NCBI GenBank assembly: GCA_950295325.1
Contig: OX485807.1
Location: forward strand, 14,475,001-14,539,000
DNA from: Polytrichum commune
Lineage: Eukaryota; Streptophyta; Polytrichopsida; Polytrichales; Polytrichaceae
Direction: 5' to 3'
DNA length: 64,000 nucleotides
Part shown: piece by piece, positions 34,938 through 47,983 of the stretch
How the letters are laid out: every line of letters starts with the position of its first letter
Position numbering within the stretch: the first letter of the stretch is position 1
Position numbers and translations under genes: made by a program
Notes under the pieces: model-generated
The model's input: the letters and a program-made list of their open reading frames with translations, nothing else
The model's database searches: none
What the model was told of the DNA's origin: nothing

Positions 34938-35517
34938 GGGCCACTTCACACATGAGCCAAGGGCCGTGACCTTGTAATGGTGAGGACCCTTGACTCTCAT
35001 CCAAAAGCCGTACCATGGGTGTTGGGAAAGCCCTTTTATGTAGTCTTGGGCCCTCAAGCATAGTGTGAAGTGAGAATGAACCATGTTGCGGGACCATTGC
35101 ATATTTTGTTGGCGGAAAAAGAGGGGAGGATGTGGTTTAATATAATATGTCTCCAAATTTATCAATTTAAGATAATTACTTGGCGGTGTTTGTCTGTCTT
35201 GGAATCTGTCCTAGAATCTACCATGCAGTCTGTCCTGAAATATGTCATGCTGGAAAAAAAATATTAAAAAAATCATGGTCTCCCGGAATTTGCGTCAAAC
35301 CCACCTCTTGGAGGTGGGCCTGACGCAAATTCCGGTAGACCATGGTCCCTTATCCACAACCAGCCATGTAGACTTTTCATCCACGAACTTTTCTTTGGGC
35401 CTTTAGGCCTTCACCTCCTAGTGTGAAGTGAACTTGGACGGTCTCCGCCTTTTCGACCAACGAGAGCTCTTACATTGCCATGGTCAAGGGCCTTCAACCT
35501 TGTGTGTGAAGTGGCCC
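34938..35517. mobile_element. Tourist-like MITE with internal hairpin
   Basis: A 580-bp element. The left end GGGCCACTTCACACATGAG is mirrored by CACACAAGGTTGAAGG-type sequence read from the right end (TTGTGTGTGAAGTGGCCC). TAA flanks both sides (34935-34937 and 35518-35520). The centre holds a 34-bp stem (35274-35307 with 35310-35343, 31 of 34 paired) with a 2-base loop. Same family as 13469-13971. Confidence 0.8.
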
Positions 35518-35520
35518 TAA

Positions 35521-36520
35521 GTCTTTGTAATAATCTAAAGTGGATGGTCCCGGCACCCATGTGCACTCAAAATAGACGCGAATTTCATTCCTCAACAAAT
35601 CACAAGTAAGTGGAATGTGCCACTCAACTTCAAAACCATTGTCTAACCATATTTTGAAGTTTATAGGACCTCACTTATAACAATATACAACAACATGGAG
35701 TTGTCCATTTTCGACATTTACAAGATTATATTATGTTCTTTTGAATTGGGACATGTGGACAATTGAGTTAAGAAAAACTAATTCAAACGTTACAAACATG
35801 TCAACCGTCTAGTCATATTCATCATTGGAGATACAAATTTTCTTTATGAATAGACTGAATTGGGATTGAATTTGTAAAGTGTTTTTGAAAAGACTTAAAG
35901 CTTGAGTCTTTAGGGGTTAATATAAGGTATGCAATCCTGAAGTGGTATGTGATCTTAAACGGTTTCTAGCATATGAATACACATTCAAGTTTGAGATGTA
36001 CATATCTTGAAGAGAACCATCTAAGAAAATCTATGAGCACCGCTTCAAGAATTCATAAGATATTCACTTTCATTCCAAAATAGCAAGACTCACTCTCATG
36101 TTCCTCGTTTGGATCTCCTAATGTGTTCATGTAAGTTTTCTTGGCTTGTCAAACCCCTACATATGTTAGAATGTTGGAAGTGTCCACTTTAGGCACACCG
36201 TAAGGTAACTAGAAATAACGATGGATGATTGAATATTCTAAGCACATGTGTTAGTGTGTACGCAGAGGATGATGGGAGCAAAACAACTCCCAATGGAAGA
36301 TTGATGGATTGGAGCTAGACGGCTGCAAATTGACAATATGTGCATTGGAGTTAAACAAATCCGCATTTGGTGCATTAGAATTAGACCATTCCATATTGAG
36401 AACATGTGCACATGAGTTAGACAACTCTCGATGAGGTGCACTAGAGTTGGACCACTCCAAATTTGGGAAAATGAATGCTATTCATCGGAGTTAGACAACT
36501 CTCAATGAATAGATAAATAT
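35521..36520. other. Gene-free stretch
   Basis: No gene was seen. From about 36240 there are degenerate units with GGAGTTAGACAACTC-like sequence that lead into the regular minisatellite at 36521. Confidence 0.4.
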
Positions 36521-36735
36521 AGTTGGAATTACACAATTCCAACTAGAAGAATGGATGGATGAACCAAGTTGGAATCAGACAGTTCTAACTAGAAGAAGGT
36601 ATGGATGAATCTAGTTGGAATCAGACAGTTCCGACTAGAAGAAGGGATGGATGAACCAAGTTGGAATTAGATGGTTCCAACTAGAAGAAGGGATGGATGA
36701 ATCTAGTTGGAATTAGACAGTTCCAACTAGAAGAA
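36521..36735. repeat. 46-bp minisatellite with palindromic core
   Basis: Five units start at 36521, 36567, 36613, 36659 and 36705. Each contains AGTTGGAAT, then AGACAG or similar, then TTCCAACTAGAAG, so every unit can fold on itself (GTTGGAA with TTCCAAC). Confidence 0.9.
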
Positions 36736-37003
36736 CGTGATTGAGTTAAAAGATGGAAGAAGGTTCTAGAAGAACCAAATATAGAAGATTCATAGTAGAA
36801 CTAAGAGATAGAGCTATGAATAGAATACATTACTATATGTGAAAATAGAAAGTAAAAGTAGTGCCTTTGGCATAAGAGGAAGCTCGGGGGAGCTCGGGGG
36901 AGGACAAGGGACCTTTTTTTGTCTCTCTCCTATGGTTGGGTGGTTGAGCTTAGACCAAGACCTACTTGGTCTATGATTGTAATTAGACGTTACAAAAAAT
37001 ATA

Positions 37004-37759
37004 GGGAATTGTTAAAACCACCACGCATTTTGTTAATGCCACCACGCTCGTGATTTGTAGTCACGTCATTTGGGATTTTACGCGTGATGTCGGAGTATCT
37101 TAAATTAAACTAATCTCTTGGCGGGCCGGACGAGGGCCGCTATATGAACCATTTATGGCGGGGGAAGATCTTTACTATATGCGGGCCGGTTCTAGGGGGG
37201 CGGACATTGGTGGGGCTCACTTATGCCGTCGGCCTCATGTCTTATTTCGGGGAGCCCACCTTTAGGCTCTTGTTGGGCTAGGCGGGCTCGGTGGCTCGGT
37301 GGCTACGTGGCTAGGCGGATTAGGCAACTAAGTATAATTCCTTTCTAGGCCTACTTATTACTAAATAACTAGTTGCTTAGGCCTACTTACTACTTAATAA
37401 CTAGTTGGTTAGGCCTACTTACTACTAATTAACTAGTTGCTTAGGCCTACTTACTACTTATTAACTAGTTGGTTAGGCCTACTTACTACTAATAAGTAGT
37501 TCGTTAGTCTTACTGAAATAAGACATGAGGCCGACGGCATAAGTGAGCCCCACCAATGTCCGCCCCCCTAGAACCGGCCCGCATATAGTAAAGATCTTCC
37601 CCCGCCATAAATGGTTCATATAGCGGCCCTCGTCCGGCCCGCCAAGAGATTAGTTTAATTTAAGATACTCCGACATCACGCGTAAAATCCCAAATGACGT
37701 GACTACAAATCACGAGCGTGGTGGCATTAACAAAATGCGTGGTGGTTTTAACAATTCCC
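37004..37759. mobile_element. Non-autonomous DNA transposon with perfect 245-bp inverted arms
   Basis: The left arm 37004-37248 and right arm 37515-37759 are exact reverse complements as read here, beginning GGGAATTGTTAAAACC. An 8-bp duplication AAAATATA flanks it (36996-37003 and 37760-37767). The 266-bp middle holds the 32-bp tandem repeats. Long arms suggest a Mutator-like (MULE) derivative; the 8-bp duplication would also suit hAT. It has no transposase. Identical arms imply recent insertion or arm homogenisation. The arms are GC-rich compared with their surroundings. Confidence 0.9.
37347..37506. repeat. 32-bp tandem repeat inside the inverted-arm element
   Basis: Five units at 37347, 37379, 37411, 37443 and 37475, each AGGCCTACTTA then CTA...AACTAGTTG(C/G)TT. 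The last unit is degenerate. Confidence 0.9.
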
Positions 37760-37984
37760 AAAATATAAACTAAGTTCTTCAACTCATCATTTTGATTGAT
37801 AATTGTTATTATGAAAGTTGGTGGCAAACATGTGGGAGGTTTGTTACACACACTTATTTACACGTTACAAGATAGACATGCCTAATTCAAACATAACAAT
37901 AATATGGACATTTATATTTGAGTTGTATGTGGTTAGACATAGATTTAAGAACTAACATTTAAAATAAAAAAAACCAAGTGTCTT

Positions 37985-38470
37985 AAGGAGATTGGATTGC
38001 GCGCTCAAAATATGCTAACTATTCTAGACTCAATAGTCAACATGTTTGTGTCATGGGGGGGGGGGGTTGTATGACCACTTACTAAGCATGAGAATCCTCA
38101 CTTTCATAATGAATAGAGTATTCATATGAGATCCAAGAAGTACAAAGCAACATAACACAACTAAGTAGCTACACGATGGTGTTTTTTTCCAAAAAAGAAA
38201 AGAAAATAAGTTGTAATTTAAATAATATGATACATTACAACCACTTGTCAAAGAATTCACAATATACATCCCGAGTGCTCCCCATAAACATGGGAACCTT
38301 GAATTAAAAGAAAATTATGCTCATGTGATACCTAATCCTGGGGAACGCAATCAAAGAGTTGTGTAATGTTATGAGATGACTACATGCACGATTTGGATAT
38401 GCTAATCATCTTGCCCTATGAAATTGCATGTGTTTCATATACCACAAGAAACAATTGCATAGAAGAAGAA
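37985..38470 (+). repeat. AATCATCTTGC family copy, split
   Basis: The first part (to about 38135) has GCTAACTATTCTAGACTCAA, a 12-G run and ATTCATATGAGATCCAAGAA. The second part (38370-38470) has GGATATGCTAATCATCTTGC. Together they follow the order seen at 24150-24365, with about 230 bp of other sequence between. Confidence 0.6.
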
Positions 38471-38553
38471 GAAAACTATCCATCTAAGGCATGTCTACCT
38501 CGTACATAGATAGAAGTCCCATGAGGTAAGATGATCGTTGTTTGCTGTTCTTA

Positions 38554-38674
38554 GGGTTAATTCGATGTGGGTTGCTCGCCCACCAGATTCTAGTGGAAAT
38601 GTAGATTCCACCTAGTGCCATCTACATTTCCACTAGAACCTGGTGGGCGAGCGGCCTACATGGGAGACTAGCCT
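38554..38674. mobile_element. Small hairpin MITE (Tourist-like)
   Basis: A 121-bp element flanked by TTA (38551-38553 and 38675-38677). Nearly all of it is one inverted repeat: 38574-38606 pairs with 38620-38652 over 33 bases with one mismatch and a 13-base loop. Confidence 0.7.
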
Positions 38675-39270
38675 TTAGCATCCCGACTCCCGAGCACGGA
38701 TGCGGCGTTTTTCTTCTTTTCTTCGAGAACGTTCTATTGGATCGACCAAAGGCAGGTAAGTAAAGTTATACCTATTCTTTCCATTTGACCATGAAAAACT
38801 TTGGAGTTTTTAGATGGATGACTCCACCAGTTTTCCGTTGACTGGTCAAATCTACCAAACTACAATTTAACAAGCCTTTTCAATGGCCACGTTTGACCAA
38901 TGCGTCCAAAGCAAGCCTCAAGACCTTGGACATTGAAGCTTCTCTCTCTCCACAATAGTGACCCGGACTTCAACTCCTCCTCACTTATATTTCCATCTTT
39001 GACTTCCCTTCTACTACTAACTTGCAAGTCCTTGGAAGTTGTAGATTTTTATTTGTGGGGCCTTAACCCCTCGAGGCCGAGAAGGATGTTTTTTTTTGGT
39101 CCGGGTAAGTTACCCATCTCTTCCAAACCACACAAGCGTACATGTTTACATTATAATCTAATTAGACAAGTTTGGTTTTAAAAAACGGCATCAAAGATCC
39201 CAAATCAGTCTATTGGATTCTAATCGGCCCCCGATCTTGTACAAACTTCGTTTTTTAACTCTAAATTCTG

Positions 39271-39625
39271 TAATATTATGCGCGTGGCAACCAAAGTGCA
39301 CGTGATTATAAGGAGGTCTATAGTGTTAACGTGGATGCCTGATAAAAGAGAATTAGTGTAGCACGTGACATTATTGAAGAACACGAAGGCGACATCGTAA
39401 TAACTACAATAATTATGATGACGACCACGTGATGCGTGCGAGCGCGTGGTTTGAATTCTTCGACAATCTGTTTTAATTTCAAAACTCATGATATATGGGA
39501 GGGTAACGTGACAATAAGGAGTGATATTTAAACTGAGAACATCATTTAATTTGTTCCCTAGGGTTATGGGTTAGAAGGGAAGGAGTGACATTAAGGAGGT
39601 TGATATTAGAGAGTTCAGAGTATAC
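39271..39625. repeat. Dispersed repeat, copy 2
   Basis: Partner of 2791-3136, same orientation. It includes AAGGAGGTCTATAGTGTTAA and TTGTTCCCTAGGGTT. The direct repeats that flank copy 1 are not seen here. Confidence 0.75.
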
Positions 39626-40111
39626 TAGAGCCCCTTTGTCCATGATGAATGAGCCACATAGACGCCACAAACCCCAAGCCCTTCGCCATGTATTGTGAAA
39701 CACTTGGATGATAATACCAAATTCTCCAAAATTAGAGGCAAGGACTGGGTCCGCTTGAAGATTGAGTAGGTAGTTTGCATTTATTTGCATTTTACAATCA
39801 CAAGATGTGATGGTGATGAATGTTTTCATCCATGAGAGGGGGTTTGAGGATGAACGTGTTCATGTCCTTGTAGTCAATCGGACCGGGAGGTTGGACGACC
39901 TAACCTAGATTCTTGGAATCCGATTCAAAAAAACCATGTAGAATAAAAGAGATAATGGATCCCACGGATCCTCGAGGCTTGCGACCGGGGCCACGTTTTC
40001 GGTTGGCCACATACCTATCAATAGGGCTACTAGGAGCATCATCTAGTCGGATATCCAAATCCTTTCACACTCTCTAGAAATGCTTGAAATTTGATCCCAT
40101 GGAAGCTTTTA

Positions 40112-40397
40112 GGGTGGATTTACACTAGGGTCCAAGACCGAATGATCTCCAAAAATGAGAGATCCTTTTGGACCACGAGGAGTTTACAATAAAGTCCCGG
40201 ATTCAAGTCCAAAGTGGGAAGAAACGAAGTAGTGTTAATGTGGCATCACTCTCTAGCTGAATTTAAGCGGCTCTCACTCAATGTAATACTCCTAGTGGTT
40301 TGGAAAACCAATCTCGAGTCCCAAAATAAGGTCCGTTACGGGGTGTTTTCGGGGTCCCGAGTTTCCTGGACTGGAACCCTATTGTGAATCTTGACCC
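40112..40397. mobile_element. Tourist-like MITE, second subfamily
   Basis: A 286-bp element. The left end GGGTGGATTTACACTAGGGT pairs with the right end ACCCTATTGTGAATCTTGACCC. TTA flanks both sides (40109-40111 and 40398-40400). No coding sequence. Confidence 0.65.
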
Positions 40398-43300
40398 TTA
40401 CATCCTATGGCATTTACATGAAGTGTAAGTTACCCATTCCACTGATTTCAAGAGCAAGAGGGAATCATCACATACAACTGTATCTCCCAATCATTCAACA
40501 TAAAAAACATAGAATAATGTGTGGTCTCATATATTTTTTAAAAATAAATAAATAAACAACATAATTAGCTTTTAAAACCTAAAATTAGTCTTGTTCAAGT
40601 CAATTCTCAATGAATCGGCAACAAACTATTTCTTCCTTCTTCTTCTTCTTCTTCTTTTGGGGGGGTTACGGAAAGGCCATGGTGGAGGACAAACACATTG
40701 CCATAGGCCCACCATGACATCGGAATCATCCAATTCTCGGGTATGACAATCAAGAGTAGATTCCTCGAGCAAGATGTTGGGCTCAGATATCCCAAGTTCC
40801 AAACAATTTGCATCTCCAATCTCAATTTGGGCATGTTATGACAAACAATGAAAGGTGTACAAAGAATAAGGATATGGCCATAGCATATTTTGGTGTACTG
40901 TTCACAATTCCCATAACTATTTTGCACACAAGGTGGTGTGTCCGGCATTGAGGAAGGGGATGCCTTCCCCATAGCATATGGTATGCGGGTGTTATTCGTT
41001 TGTTTATATGTTCTCCAACTTCTACCGATTGTGTTTCACACGACAAAACTTGTGTTGTATTGGCGAATCCACAATGAAGCATCGACAAAAACTAGATCAA
41101 AAATCAAATCTTCCATGATTTATTAATCATAATTAATGATTTATTAACCATAACTAATCTTCCTAGTTATGGTTATCGGGAAGTGCATGTTTGTGGCTTC
41201 CCTAACTGGATACGTAGATCCTCTTGGTTGAGTTCACTAATTGAGCGTATCCAAGTCATATTAAATCCAAGTCCAAACTAATAAATTGTTGACTTTTGTC
41301 CTAGGTTACTCAAATAGAATATGCACAGTTGATAGTTGTGATATTATAGCAATTGTTATGATTATAATTTTACTTACTAACATTTAATTATGTATGTAAC
41401 ATTGAATACGTATATATATGATTTTTCCATCATCTTTAAGTATCATGCTCAAGTGATTGCTAAGGTTTGGCACATCTCCATTGAATTTAGGTATAATAGA
41501 ATTGTATTTGCCCATAGAGTTGAAGCAACCAAAAATCACATATTTTGAGAATATGTCGAGATTCACTTAAATACAAGTTCCAATTTGTAGAGTGTTGAAA
41601 TGGAAGTTTCAAGTGGGGTTAACTTTATCTTAATCAAATGTCAATAAGGTACGGGACAAAATGTATATATGTATAAATGTAGTTTAGATTTTGGACAAGA
41701 CAAAAACACAAGGTAACACTCACGGAATACTTAATTGATGATTTTTGTATCATCTAGGTGTCTCAAGTAACCTATCAATAGTTTGGCAGTGAGTTCATTT
41801 GACTTGAACCTTATGTTGTACGCAAGGATAGGCACAACCATCAACAATTATCTTGCACATAGTATCCTATTATATTCTCTTTACCAAAGCCAATGGCACT
41901 TTGGTGTAGTCAATTGCCCCAAATTATTTGATCAGTTTTAATGTCACTTGAAATGTTAGCGTAGTCCCCACTTAGGGTAACAATGTTCCTTATTTATTCA
42001 TTTAATTTTGAATGTGATGTCAAACTATAGTATTTTGTTGATTTGCAACCACACCATCTCCATCTATTCCAAGCCTCCCTATAATCCCACACACCACCCC
42101 AATTAAAAGATCATATACTTATTTATTAATTTAATATCCTTTTAAATGTCATATATTGTCTCTAAATTTCCTTCCCCATTCCATGGTTCATCAATTTAAG
42201 TTTCAATTCACTTCCTGTCATCGAAACCACTTACTTGCACAATTGATTATTATGTTGATTTGCTTACATTGTACTTATTGGAGGATTCCTAGATGAAATA
42301 ACATGTATTAAGTGTAAAAGGTATTGGGGCCTTATCCATATTCAATCTCCAATATGTATCCTCCTTTGCCCTCCAATACCTTTCTTAGGCCACCACGTTC
42401 CTTGTGTAGTCAATATAGTTACGTAATTGCCCCTTTGGTTTCCAAATTGCTAACAGTTGCAAGAAACGAACATGGCTTGCAAATTTGAAATAAACTATGA
42501 CCTCTTCAACTTCTAAGCAAACTCTATTCAAGGCTCCTTAATCCCTCGCTCTCAATGCACCAACATAGTTCCTCCTAATTATCAAGTTTCTCCTTGACTA
42601 GGTTTTGATAATTGCCCAGAGGCTATAGTCTTCTCATCAACCCATTCATCATTCAATCAAAGTGTCGATCACTCTGGTCCATAGCTCCCAAAGGAAAATA
42701 TTTTAAAAATATTATTTTAATCATTCATTGTTTAACTTTAATATTCTTGCTTAACTCTCTATCTTTCTCTACTTAAATCAATCTTCAAGTAGGTTTATCA
42801 TTCATTCCATTTGTGAGGGCTGTCTTTCAAAGGAATAATAGGCTTGATTGCAATTACTCTTTGATCTCTAGTCATCAAATCATGTCGCATTCTCCTTACA
42901 AAATTGCATAATTTATTGAAGTGGGGATTCTCCTCAATTACCCTCAAAGCAAAGTCCTTGGTTGTTCGCTCCCTTTTGAATTACATCTCGTTGTTGAACA
43001 TATTGATCACCTTTCATACAAACAATGGACTAGAAAAAAAATTCAATGTCTCATTCCTCTTCCCCATGACATGGATCGTACATCATAAAATCGACAAACA
43101 ATTGCCTTGCTTTGAGTCTTCCCACAACCTAATCACTCAAAAAATCATTGTCTAGAATTGATTTCCAACATTGGACACTCCCACAATTTGAGTTCCTTAA
43201 GTAACAACATCCACCCTAGGAATCATACCTTGTATCTAGGAAAATATCAGCCAACCAACTCAATCACTCTAGTTGTCCTCATTCCATTTAGGCCATTGGC

Positions 43301-44952
43301 AATGATCACAGTCTAAGAAGTCACTCACAAACATTGGACTCAACATGTATCTCTCTCTTATTAACCCACTTTTCTCTTTTATAGTTATAATGGAACTAAC
43401 ATGCAAATCACTACAAAGGCCATTGACTTTAATGACAAAACTTGTTTCACAAACATAACTTGATTCAATCAAAAGTCATAGTCCCCAACCAAATCTTAAA
43501 AAATGCTCCCAACAATCACATGCTAGGGTGAATCCAATTTTGCAATGATAAATCCATGTTTCTACATCAATGTAAGATGGCTTCAAAGACTATTGACAAT
43601 TAAATCCAATAGAGGTTCAAGATGGAAAAACAAAAAGTGTCCCTCTCCACACTTAAAAAAGTTAGACTATACATATTCACAAAAGAGCATGTGTCAACTC
43701 CTAAGGCTACCCCTGCTCCAATAAGACCATAGTCTCCTTGTATCTTCTCCTTTTCAATTCTCCTAAACCATGGCCTTGATTTACATATGTCAATAAGATT
43801 TATAGTCCTAACTAGGCTTCTTTCACATTGCTTTTCCTATTTCACTTTAAATTGGCCAAAAATTTACTCCACAATATCAACAATCATTTCATGTCAAAAC
43901 AAACAACACTTTACATTATCAAGTATGTCTTATGTGATTGACACCCCCAAGACACTCTAAAGCTCACTCAACTCTAACTATTATATAAATATTGTATTAT
44001 ATTTGGAAAAAATACTAATAATTTTTTGTTAAAATATTGTGCAATGTTTATGGTTATGTGTCTATAACATATCTTGATGGTTTAAGATGTTTTGTTATTG
44101 ATCCTACCTTTTAAGCATTGATTTTCTTAACCTAGTCATCTTCTTACTAAGTGCTTTGCTTTATGTCACAACGCACAACTCTTGTCTATAACGAGTTTCA
44201 CATGAAGACAAATAAACACAAAGTAGTTGTATAGTATACTTATGATATCATATTTTGAATCTTCATTCTATGTTTTTGTTGGATCTTATGATACTATAAA
44301 GCTTAATGTGATTTTTGTTTTCATTTGGTTATTGTGGATTATATGACAATGTGAGCTCCATATTAATGTATATCTTGCCACCTTTCCTAATCCTACTATT
44401 ATATGCTATTTTATTAAAAAATCTAAGAATGTTGAGTTCTTCATAATTAGTTGTATTTTTCATACAATTATTGTAATCGATCAATTACTCATATGGCGTG
44501 TCATTTTATTTCGTTGTTATTGTTTTATTTTATTTTTGTAGAGATATATGTGTAATTTTCTTAGTTCATGTTAAAATTATGAACTAGATTGGATGAGCTC
44601 ATATCCTAAGATGCTAGAAAAACAAAGCTGAATTCAAAATTTAATGAAACTTTGCATAAGGTTTGTATAGTAAGAATATAGAAGCCTAGAGGAAATAAAT
44701 GTAGAAGACAACAATCTTGGGTCCTCACTAACATGTTGTTGAAAATAAAAAATTCTCACTCAAATGAAATGAACTTTTGGATCTTGAACCTCCAACTATC
44801 CCTACAATTGTGTTAGTTGTCGACTTTTGTTTTTGGGGAGAATCAGTGCACACTTCCGTGTGAAGGAGGGGGGGGGGGGGGGGGGAGGGTTCCTAATAGT
44901 TGTCATCTAGTAGTTTTTGCCGACTTTGCCATGACGTGGAAGTGTACCCTTA
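40398..44952. other. Gene-free AT-rich stretch
   Basis: Nothing coding was recognised. A CTT microsatellite lies near 40632-40656. The rest is AT-rich, with no clear repeat partners in the window. Confidence 0.4.
44868..44885. repeat. G18 homopolymer
   Basis: The longest G run in the window. Confidence 0.85.
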
Positions 44953-46121
44953 GGGTTGCTTGACACTGAAGCTTGAGGGCCCATGACTTGTGATATACAT
45001 ATTATGTGATTGGTTGAGAAGTTGTAGGTGGTTCAAGTTCACCTTACACAAAACCATGCAAGCCTTTGGGACCCAAGAGATTTAATATGGCTGAAAAATG
45101 TACATAGCGTCCTACATGGCACCAAGGGAATAATGTTTCATATTGTACTAGATATTGTGTGAAGCCCATCAAAAAGAGGTGGGCCTAATGCTAAACTAGA
45201 GGCCACAATAACGAATTGAATTGCCTTTGTTATTGGGATTATTACATTGCCATGGTAGGGACTGGAATTGAGACCTATGCATTCTTGACCAAATCCCCCA
45301 AATTGTGAGCTTGGACTTGACCACCAAGCCACTTTCTCACATGTTGAGAAACATATCGCCGATATTGTAGTTAACACAAAGTTAGTCAATTCCACTATGT
45401 CCCACTATGTTGGGACTAAAGTGTATGTGTTGCAAGATTATGTCAATTGAATGTACGATTGTCAATTTTAGGCCTTCGTTATGCAATTCTTATATTTTGA
45501 GTGGTTATTTTAATGTAGGAATGATGCATGGGTTAGTCCATTATGTTCCATATGAAAGTGAACATTTTGGAAGTGTGAATGTGGATGGGAATAAAAACCA
45601 TTCTCCTCCAACTTTTTTGTGGTAAAAATGACATATGGAATGGTTTGTGAGAAAAGTCGAATTAAAAAGCATTGCAATGCGCTATGTGTATTTGAAGATC
45701 ACATGCATTTTTAAAATCCACATGCAACAAAATGCAATGGAGACACAAAAACCTGGAGGAAAAAAAAAACTACAAATCGATATTAATAAGTCTTCTTCAC
45801 CAAGTTCTTACTTTCTTCCAACATTCTTCTACTAGAAAATAACGACGTGTGTTACTATGTGAAAAAGGATTGGGCCTTTACTGGTGAGACTCCATAACAT
45901 GAAAATGTAGGAAGTTCCATAGATACATGGAATAACTATGATTTTAAAGGGCCCATATGATGTGTTGCTATCCCTCAATGTGATCCACTTCGACTTTACA
46001 TTAGCTTGAGGGCCCATTAATTACATTTCTATTTCCCACGATACAACCTTCGGATGGTTTTCAAAGGCCCTTAGATTTGCATGGTCATGGCTCTTAGTCT
46101 CGCCTTTGGTGCAACTTAACC
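44953..46121. mobile_element. Possible larger Tourist-like element
   Basis: The left end GGGTTGCTTGACACTGAAG follows TTA. The right end, read inverted, is GGTTAAGTTGCACCAAAGG. Inside, AAGAGGTGGGCCTAATGC resembles the core of the 34938 element. The ends are diverged and the right-hand target duplication (TTC) is imperfect. Confidence 0.3.
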
Positions 46122-46587
46122 TTCAAACTTTGCCCTACCTAAGTGAGTTATGAAACCTTACGACACGACTTCATTAAGTAAAACTGCACTATCTTCTTTT
46201 TGCCCTCTCTCTTTATAATGTGATGTTTACAATCAAAAACGTTCAGATGAATTGTTGACATTAATCGTAGGAATACAACTCTTAAGTGATTCTTAATATA
46301 AGCAACAATTGAACATTGTATATATTATATCCCAAGTTTCCATAATAGTTAACACATATAATCGTCACTTTCACAATGACCTAGATATTCACATGAGCTG
46401 AAAATTAGGAGGAAAATGGCCACATACACAATTTGCAATTGCTAATCATCTTGCAACAATCTTGTGTTATATCCTAGAAAACATGGGCACGTAGCTAAAA
46501 AGTGCCTACTTACTTTTTCTCAACCATGCTCCGCCCTTCAATTGATTAATTTGAACCCCGTATGTAAATTTAGTGGGAACACTCATG

Positions 46588-46715
46588 CCATATGCGATCA
46601 CCTTATCCCCTTTCATCCTCTTCATCTCTTTCCATGACTTGCTCCTCTAGGTTCACGTTCGGGAAACTCAACCTTCCCTTCCCTTTCCTTCTTATTCATA
46701 CGAACATTCAAAGTG
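46588..46715 (+). repeat. Degenerate copy of the PRPS6 upstream region
   Basis: CGATCACCTTATCCCC, TCATCCTCTTCATCTCT and CTCAACCTTCCCTTCC parallel 48690-48800, just before the plastid S6 start. A weaker copy lies at 46995-47115. Confidence 0.6.
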
Positions 46716-47133
46716 GGCAAGTGCGAAGACGACCGCATTCCCACTCGCATGTTCAAAAACAAGACAAATATGTTTTCTCATGTGTTGGAGCATGTACTCC
46801 ACATAAACGTGTTTGGACAACTAGATGCTTGAAATTAATCACAAAAAATCAACTATACTTTGCTTCATTGGAACAACCTAAGCATGAAATTGTGCCCTTA
46901 TGGCTTGAACCTCCAACCATGCTCCTCACTCTATGTAGTCGCCTATATGAAACCAACATTGGGCACATGGGTTCCTGGTGGGAACAATTGTTTTGAATAG
47001 CGATCACCATATCCTTTTCAATCCTCTTGATCTATTTCATTGGTATACATGATTCTATACTTAGGGTTCTCTTCCTCCTTTAGGTTTGCCCTTGGTGCAA
47101 CTCAACCTTCAAACTTTGCTATGCCTAACTCAA

Positions 47134-47497
47134 GGTCGGTTTACATTAGGTCTCAAGTTCCCAAGTCCCACTCTTGTCAGCAAGTCCCAACTTTTAAGCC
47201 TCATGAAATCATTAAAATATGGCATATATATATTTAAAAAAAATGAGAACTTGATTAATTTATACAAGCAAATTATCATGACTTGCATTGAGAGTTGGGT
47301 CTAGCTTTTTGCTCGACCCAAGTCTCTAAGACAGGTCCCGAGCCCTACCTTCAAAAAGTGTTGGCATGTAAGTATTCATGTCATACTTGGGACTTAGGAC
47401 TTGGGACCGCATGCGAAGTGGTGAATCCCAACTTCCATGTTCTCAACGGTTGAGATTGCACGGATTGACCTCAAGTGAACTAGGTGTGAACTGGCCC
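47134..47497. mobile_element. Probable Tourist-like MITE, third subfamily
   Basis: The left end GGTCGGTTTACATTAGGTC and right end CTAGGTGTGAACTGGCCC are imperfect inverted repeats; TTA follows the right end and CAA precedes the left. Interior sub-ends CAAGTTCCCAAGTCCC and GGGACTTAGGACTTGGGA are also inverted. Confidence 0.4.
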
Positions 47498-47983
47498 TTA
47501 TGTTAGTTTTGAGCCTTGAGATTCAATTACAAGAAAGTACTAACACCGAAGGGTTAGTTACATAGTATGTTATTATTCTTTTCTATTCAATCTTTGCAAT
47601 AAGAATCTTATACATAGAATCTTGACATTAAGTGTGTATGCATGTAAATATTCCCTAAACGATTTGTAATGCAAGCAACATTTGAACATTGATAAAACTT
47701 TCATCTCAATTTTTTGCAAGGGTCAACACAAAAAGAGGCCGAATACATAGACTTATTTGCTTGAGCCTCCAACTATGCTCCTTGCTCAAGTTACCTAAGA
47801 GCGGCCTTGTGTTACGGTCCATGTCCAAGAACCTTGAGGTCTAAAATGCCCCTTAATGGACCATCCTACTCTCAGATTCAAGATTGGACCCAACCTTGAC
47901 ATTCAATTTCTCAAACGAATTGAGGAAGAATGTTTTTTCAAGTAAGAAAGTTATGAGGTTTGATGGGAAATGATGCCACATTA

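Noticed and set aside
38900-39181. Plus-strand frame with an LRR-like look (LKLLSLHN, LTSLLLL)
   Set aside because: Only two loose leucine-rich stretches, no flanking exons and no conserved LRR spacing.
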